A DNA stretch of 64,000 nt from Eubacterium pyruvativorans (GTDB lineage: Bacteria; Bacillota; Clostridia; Peptostreptococcales; Anaerovoracaceae), in contig NZ_FNBF01000001.1 in assembly GCF_900102225.1 (NCBI RefSeq), positions 1 to 64,000 on the forward strand. The letters run 5' to 3'. Position numbers and translations under genes: made by a program. Under the pieces are notes generated by a model. It ran no database searches and was not told where the DNA came from. It saw only the letters and a list, made by a program, of their open reading frames with translations. Shown in pieces: positions 59,618-64,000 of the stretch. How positions within the stretch are numbered: the first letter of the stretch is position 1; every line of letters starts with the position of its first letter.

Positions 59618-60512
59618 AGATTTCCTGAAGAAGCACATCTCAGAGAAACGGCGGAAGCACATCCGGGGTGTGCGGGAAACAGCCATCCGCATGGCGGAGA
59701 AATTCGGGGCGGATCCGGAGAAGGCGGAAATCGCGGCACTCTATCACGACATGTTCAAGGAGCGGGATCTGGACGACCTGGTCCGGCGTTACGGACTGGG
59801 AGACCGTTATCTGGGGAACCGGAATCTGGCGCATTCCAAGGTGGCGGCCGCTTTCATGGAGCGGGAACTGGGCTTCAGGGATCCGGATCTGCTGAACGCA
59901 GTCCGGTTCCACACCACGGGAAGACCGGGTATGTCGGTGCTGGAACAGATTCTCTATCTGGCGGATGCTTGTGAGCCGAACAGGGACTATCCCGGCGTGG
60001 AGAAACTCCGGGAACTGGCATTCCGGGACTTGGACGAAGCGTGCCTGTTCTCCCTGGCCCGGACCGTGACGTATGTGCGGGAGCAGGCGAGTCCGCTGGA
60101 CGAGGATACGCTGCGGGCGAAGGAATATTACGAAGAAAGGATCATGAGTACGAAGATGGATAATTTGACTCTCGTAAAGGAAGCGGCGAAGGCACTGGAC
60201 GAACGTCGGGGCGAGAATATCATCGCGCTGAATGTGACCGGAAAGTCTTCCTTCGCTGACTACATCGTTATTGCAGAAGGCGGATCGGACCGTCAGACGG
60301 AAGCACTGGCAGACAATGTGGAGGACCGGTTCGCAGAACTGGGACAGGAGCTCCGGGGCAGCGAAGGCTGGCATAACACCGGATGGATTCTGCTGGACTT
60401 CGGCGATATCGTCGTCAACGTCTTCACGAAGGGAATGCGGGAGAAGTATAATCTGGAAAGTGTATGGGGTGACTGTGAGCAGGTGCCTCTGGACCTGGAG
60501 GGAGAAGAATAA
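59580..60512 (+). CDS. YqeK (HD hydrolase) fused in frame to ribosomal silencing factor RsfS
   Basis: One open frame of 310 residues has two parts. The first (about 1-185) is YqeK-like, a diadenosine tetraphosphate hydrolase-type HD domain: [25 protein letters not shown] and the late [13 protein letters not shown]. The last 120 ([20 protein letters not shown]... to the end) are RsfS, which binds L14 and blocks subunit joining. No stop lies between them. An internal ATG at 60144 has gaaagga two bases before it, and ATG 60156 lies further on, so a separate RsfS could also be translated. The start at 59580 is TTG with aaagg at a 7-base spacing; TTG 59565 is an alternative. It overlaps nadD. Confidence 0.85.
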   Translation: MNKDYTERKLYIEDFLKKHISEKRRKHIRGVRETAIRMAEKFGADPEKAEIAALYHDMFKERDLDDLVRRYGLGDRYLGNRNLAHSKVAAAFMERELGFRDPDLLNAVRFHTTGRPGMSVLEQILYLADACEPNRDYPGVEKLRELAFRDLDEACLFSLARTVTYVREQASPLDEDTLRAKEYYEERIMSTKMDNLTLVKEAAKALDERRGENIIALNVTGKSSFADYIVIAEGGSDRQTEALADNVEDRFAELGQELRGSEGWHNTGWILLDFGDIVVNVFTKGMREKYNLESVWGDCEQVPLDLEGEE

Positions 60513-60514
60513 TC

Positions 60515-63001
60515 ATGGAAGAAAGATATCAGTTCAGTGAGATCGAAAAAAAATGGCAGAAATACTGGGAAGAGAACAAGACGTTCCGGGTCACAGAGGA
60601 TCCTTCCAAGAAGAAGTATTATGACCTGGAGATGTTCCCGTACCCTTCCGGCAAGCTGCACATGGGTCATGTCCGCAACTATTCCATTGCGGACGTCATT
60701 GCCCGGTTCAAGACGATGCAGGGATACAATGTCCTGCACTGCATCGGCTTCGACTCTTTCGGTCTTCCTGCGGAGAATGCGGCGATTAAACACAATATTC
60801 CGCCGGCAGAATGGACCTGGGACAACATTCATGAAATGGAAGCGGAACTCCGCCGATTGGGCTTCTCCTACGACTGGGACCGGGAGGTTCAGACCTGCAG
60901 CCCGGAGTATTACAAGTGGATGCAGTGGATCTTTATTCAGTTCTACAATAAAGGTCTTGCATATAAAAAAGAAAATCTCGTAAACTGGTGCCCGAGCTGT
61001 CAGACCGTTCTGGCCAATGAACAGGTTGTTGACGGAAAGTGTGAGCGCTGTAAGACACCGGTGACGAAGAAAAGTCTTTCGCAGTGGTATCTGAAGATCA
61101 CAGACTACGCAGACAGACTGCTGAACAATCTGGATGATCTGCCGGGCTGGCCGAACAAGGTGAAAGTCATGCAGAAGAACTGGATCGGCAGATCCGTGGG
61201 CGCCAACGTGGACTTCAAAATTGACGGCACGGACAAGACGCTGACCGTATTCACAACGAGAGCGGATACGCTCTTCGGTGCGACTTATATGGTTCTGGCG
61301 CCGGAGCACCCTTATGTCAGGGACCTGGTGAAGGGCACGGTGTATGAGAAACCGGTCACGGAGTACATTGAAGAATGTATGAAAGTCAGTGATATTGACC
61401 GTACTTCCACCACGAGAGAGAAGACCGGTGAATTCATCGGTCAGTATGCCATCAATCCGGTCAATGGGAAGAAGATCCCGATCTGGATCTCAGATTATGT
61501 ACTGATCAGCTACGGTACCGGAGCCATCATGGCGGTACCGGCCCATGACCAGAGAGACTTCGAGTTCGCAGAGAAGTTCGGCCTGGACATCATTCCGGTT
61601 GTGGATACGGATGATCCGGAAATTGATGTGAATCATCTGACGAAGGCATTCGCCGCTGAGGGAACGATGATTCATTCCGGACAGTTCGACGGTATGAACA
61701 ACCGGGATGCCATCGAAAAGATGATTGAGTGGCTGGAAGAACGGGGCATCGGCAAGAAAACGGTGAACTACAAGCTGCGGGACTGGCTCATTTCCAGACA
61801 GCGCTACTGGGGTACGCCGATTCCGATGATCCACTGTGACGAATGCGGCTGGGTTCCGGAGAAGGAAGAAAACCTTCCGGTCCTGCTGCCGACGGACGTG
61901 GAGTTTACCGGAAAGGGAGAATCCCCGATCACAACTTCTGCCACATTCACGGAATGCACCTGTCCGCGCTGCGGCAGAAAGGCGAGACGGGAAGTGGACA
62001 CGATGGATACTTTCCTGGACTCTTCCTGGTATTATCTCCGGTATACGGATCCGAAGAATGATCAGGAAGCGTTCAACAAAGAAAAAGCGGATTACTGGAT
62101 GAATGTGGACCAGTACATCGGCGGTGTAGAACATGCGATCCTGCACCTGCTGTACGCACGGTTCTTCATGATGGTTCTGCATGATCTGGGACTCACCAGC
62201 CAGGATGAACCGTTTGAGAATCTGCTGACACAGGGCATGGTCAACAAGGCAGACGAAAACGGTGTATTCAAGAAAATGTCGAAGTCTGTCGGAAATGTCG
62301 TCAGCCCGGAAGAGATCCTGAAGAAGTACGGTGCGGATACCGCAAGACTGTTCATCATGTTTGCGGCGCCGCCGGAGAAGGAACTGAACTGGTCTGACGA
62401 GGGTGTTGAGGGGAGCTACCGTTTCCTCAACCGTGTATGGCGTCTCGTTTATGATTATGTTGAAACGAACGGCACAGAGAAGAAGACGGTAGAAATCAAA
62501 ACGAAAGAAGACAAGGAACTGAATCACATTCTGAACAGAACCATCAAGAAGGTGACGGACGATATCGACGGAAGATTTGCATTCAATACTGCGATCAGTT
62601 CGATCATGGAACTCGTCAACCATCTGTACAAGGTGAACGGTTCGGATCAGGTAAACAGCGGTCTGTACGGAGAAGCAGTGAGCCAGGTAGTGGTACTGCT
62701 GTCCCCGTTTGCACCGCATATCTGCGAGGAACTCTGGCAGAGTATGGGCAGAGAAGGCACACTGGATCATCATCCGTGGCCGGTTTGCGATGAAGCCGCT
62801 CTGAAGCTGGATACGGCAGAGGTCATTGTGCAGATCAACGGAAAGCTGAAGCATAAGCTGGACGTTGATGCAGGGCTGTCCCGGGAAGAGCTGGCAGAAG
62901 CGGTGAAGGCGGATCCGCGGGTTCAGGAACTGCTGGACGGAGCGAATATTGTGAAGACAATCGCTGTCCCTGGAAAACTTGTCAACTTCGTTGTTAAGTA
63001 A
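60515..63001 (+). CDS. leuS: Leucyl-tRNA synthetase
   Basis: The 828-residue class I enzyme has the HIGH-type motif ([15 protein letters not shown]), a CP1 editing domain (with [20 protein letters not shown]), the zinc-like CHCDECG region, KMSKS ([11 protein letters not shown]), and a C-terminal anticodon/leucine-specific part. It charges tRNA-Leu. The start lies 2 bases after the stop of the YqeK-RsfS gene, with gagggagaag upstream. Confidence 0.96.
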   Translation: MEERYQFSEIEKKWQKYWEENKTFRVTEDPSKKKYYDLEMFPYPSGKLHMGHVRNYSIADVIARFKTMQGYNVLHCIGFDSFGLPAENAAIKHNIPPAEWTWDNIHEMEAELRRLGFSYDWDREVQTCSPEYYKWMQWIFIQFYNKGLAYKKENLVNWCPSCQTVLANEQVVDGKCERCKTPVTKKSLSQWYLKITDYADRLLNNLDDLPGWPNKVKVMQKNWIGRSVGANVDFKIDGTDKTLTVFTTRADTLFGATYMVLAPEHPYVRDLVKGTVYEKPVTEYIEECMKVSDIDRTSTTREKTGEFIGQYAINPVNGKKIPIWISDYVLISYGTGAIMAVPAHDQRDFEFAEKFGLDIIPVVDTDDPEIDVNHLTKAFAAEGTMIHSGQFDGMNNRDAIEKMIEWLEERGIGKKTVNYKLRDWLISRQRYWGTPIPMIHCDECGWVPEKEENLPVLLPTDVEFTGKGESPITTSATFTECTCPRCGRKARREVDTMDTFLDSSWYYLRYTDPKNDQEAFNKEKADYWMNVDQYIGGVEHAILHLLYARFFMMVLHDLGLTSQDEPFENLLTQGMVNKADENGVFKKMSKSVGNVVSPEEILKKYGADTARLFIMFAAPPEKELNWSDEGVEGSYRFLNRVWRLVYDYVETNGTEKKTVEIKTKEDKELNHILNRTIKKVTDDIDGRFAFNTAISSIMELVNHLYKVNGSDQVNSGLYGEAVSQVVVLLSPFAPHICEELWQSMGREGTLDHHPWPVCDEAALKLDTAEVIVQINGKLKHKLDVDAGLSREELAEAVKADPRVQELLDGANIVKTIAVPGKLVNFVVK

Positions 63002-63012
63002 GAAAGGGTATA

Positions 63013-64000
63013 ATGAGACAAGGAAACACAAGCAGCGGCGCGGCAGAGAAGGCATCCCGGAGAAATGTCTCCGGGAATGTCGGCCGGGGCCGCCAGAATG
63101 GCGCAGCCAGAGGGAATCAGTCCCGAAACGGAAACAGAAAGAACGGAGCAGCGGGCGGAAAGAAAAACGCCGCTCCGGGAACGGAAGGGAAACAGAGGGA
63201 GCTGCCGGCAGCAGGCTCCAGGTCCCTTCATCAGACGAAACCAAACGGAAGAAATAACCGGAATCTGAAAGCGGCGGCACCGCTTCCGGGACATCCTCGG
63301 GGCGGGGAGGTCCAGAAGCGGAAGAACGCCGGGGGAAAATTCCATCATTCCAGAGATCTCATCTCCCGTACCATGCCGGAATCCACGGCGGAGAAGGTGG
63401 GAAGAGAACTGGGACTGGTAGAAAAACAGCATAAGTCCCGGCCGCAGCACCGGCCGCAGCAGCCGAAAAACAGCAGCCAGCAGGCCAGAAGCCGGAAAGC
63501 CCGGCCGAAGGCGGAGAACGTGAAAGTCATTCCGCTGGGCGGTCTGGACGAAATCGGAAAGAACTGTACCGCACTGGAGTACAAGGACCAGATCATGGTC
63601 ATCGACTGCGGCATGTCCTTCCCGGAAGACGACATGTACGGTGTGGATGTGGTCATCCCGGACTTCACTTATCTGATTGAAAATGCCAAGAAAGTGCGGG
63701 GGGTTGTGATCACCCACGGCCATGAGGACCATATCGGCGGTGTGCCGTACCTTCTGAAGCAGATCAGCGTGCCGGTATACGGTACCAGACTGTCGGTGGG
63801 GCTCATCCGGAATAAACTGGAAGAACACGGCATCAAGGGGGATCTGCGCACCATCCATGCGGGAGACACCTTCAACCTGGGAGATTTTCACGTGGAGGCG
63901 ATCCACACCACCCACTCGGTGGCAGACTCGGTGGCGTATCTGGTGGAGACGCCGGCAGCAAAGATTTTCCATACCGGCGACTTCAAGATCGACTATACGC
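63013..64000 (+). CDS. rnj: Ribonuclease J (5' part), with long basic N-terminal extension; runs off window
   Basis: The frame stays open to the window end (329 codons visible). Residues 1-169 are low-complexity, rich in R, K, N, G, Q and P, with no fold predicted by eye. From about residue 170 the RNase J core begins: VIPLGGLDEIGKN, a VIDCGMSFPEDDMYGVDVVIPDFTYL stretch, the zinc motif THGHEDHIGG, and HTGDFKID at the window end. RNase J is a 5'-3' exonuclease and endonuclease that matures and degrades RNA. Homologues such as B. subtilis RNase J1 begin at the core, so the extension is unusual. An agaaaggg site lies upstream of the ATG, 11 bases after leuS. Confidence 0.9.
   Translation, partial: MRQGNTSSGAAEKASRRNVSGNVGRGRQNGAARGNQSRNGNRKNGAAGGKKNAAPGTEGKQRELPAAGSRSLHQTKPNGRNNRNLKAAAPLPGHPRGGEVQKRKNAGGKFHHSRDLISRTMPESTAEKVGRELGLVEKQHKSRPQHRPQQPKNSSQQARSRKARPKAENVKVIPLGGLDEIGKNCTALEYKDQIMVIDCGMSFPEDDMYGVDVVIPDFTYLIENAKKVRGVVITHGHEDHIGGVPYLLKQISVPVYGTRLSVGLIRNKLEEHGIKGDLRTIHAGDTFNLGDFHVEAIHTTHSVADSVAYLVETPAAKIFHTGDFKIDYT

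Overview
The window looks like a chromosomal segment of a moderately GC-rich, strictly anaerobic Firmicute of the class Clostridia. This rests on the gene content and order (dnaG-rpoD-trmK-nif3, yajC-secDF-relA, hemZ-hisS-aspS, nadD-yqeK-rsfS-leuS-RNase J), strong AGGAGG-type ribosome binding sites, frequent TTG/GTG starts, class A RNase P RNA, a Firmicute-type 6S RNA and a large acyl-CoA dehydratase activase. Genus or family cannot be fixed from sequence reading alone. No insertion sequence, prophage or CRISPR array was seen; one short decayed sigma-factor remnant is present.

Layout. 1-1258: the 3' part of a tRNA operon (14 tRNAs, the first truncated by the window edge), closed by a terminator. 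1342-3074: a MarR-pirin-ArsC/Spx-like operon behind a consensus promoter. 3075-5757: a sigma-factor remnant, AT-rich DNA, then a secreted cysteine amidase with repeated beta-rich modules. 5792-8327: an HdeD-like membrane protein, a glycosyltransferase and a NUDIX hydrolase. 8508-12111: an uncharacterised nitrogenase-like operon (two NifD/K-like subunits, a NifH-like iron protein, a 61-residue protein). 12142-17421: sortase B with a GntR/FCD regulator, endonuclease III, a cytidylate-kinase-like protein, an SLC13/ArsB-type transporter and a SEC-C protein. 17638-23925: TrmL, an unusual GAPDH, a one-piece PGK-TPI fusion, SecG, a membrane-pyrophosphatase homologue that has lost its catalytic motifs, and a YbaK-type deacylase.

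24210-33863: thiamine pyrophosphokinase, a DUF975 membrane protein, RluD-type pseudouridine synthase with NAD kinase, PepF, MurI, an acidic unknown, an M16 peptidase, dUTPase and a dNTPase. 33903-38950: the macromolecular synthesis cluster (primase, sigma-70, TrmK, Nif3-like) followed by RNase P RNA. 39197-48428: the 1446-residue activase, YebC, 6S RNA, DNA polymerase I, CoaE and two tRNA-Leu genes. 48457-64000: the protein-export genes yajC and secDF, RelA/Spo hydrolase-synthetase, a glyoxalase-II-like hydrolase, HemZ, HisRS, AspRS, NadD, a YqeK-RsfS fusion, LeuRS, and the 5' part of an RNase J gene that runs off the window and carries a long basic N-terminal extension.

Most of the window is housekeeping. 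The parts that stand out are the nitrogenase-like operon, the catalytically stripped pyrophosphatase homologue in a glycolysis/secretion neighbourhood, the PGK-TPI and YqeK-RsfS fusions, the GAPDH with basic residues at the NAD-discriminating position, and the ArsC/Spx-like protein whose usual first-helix cysteine is serine.
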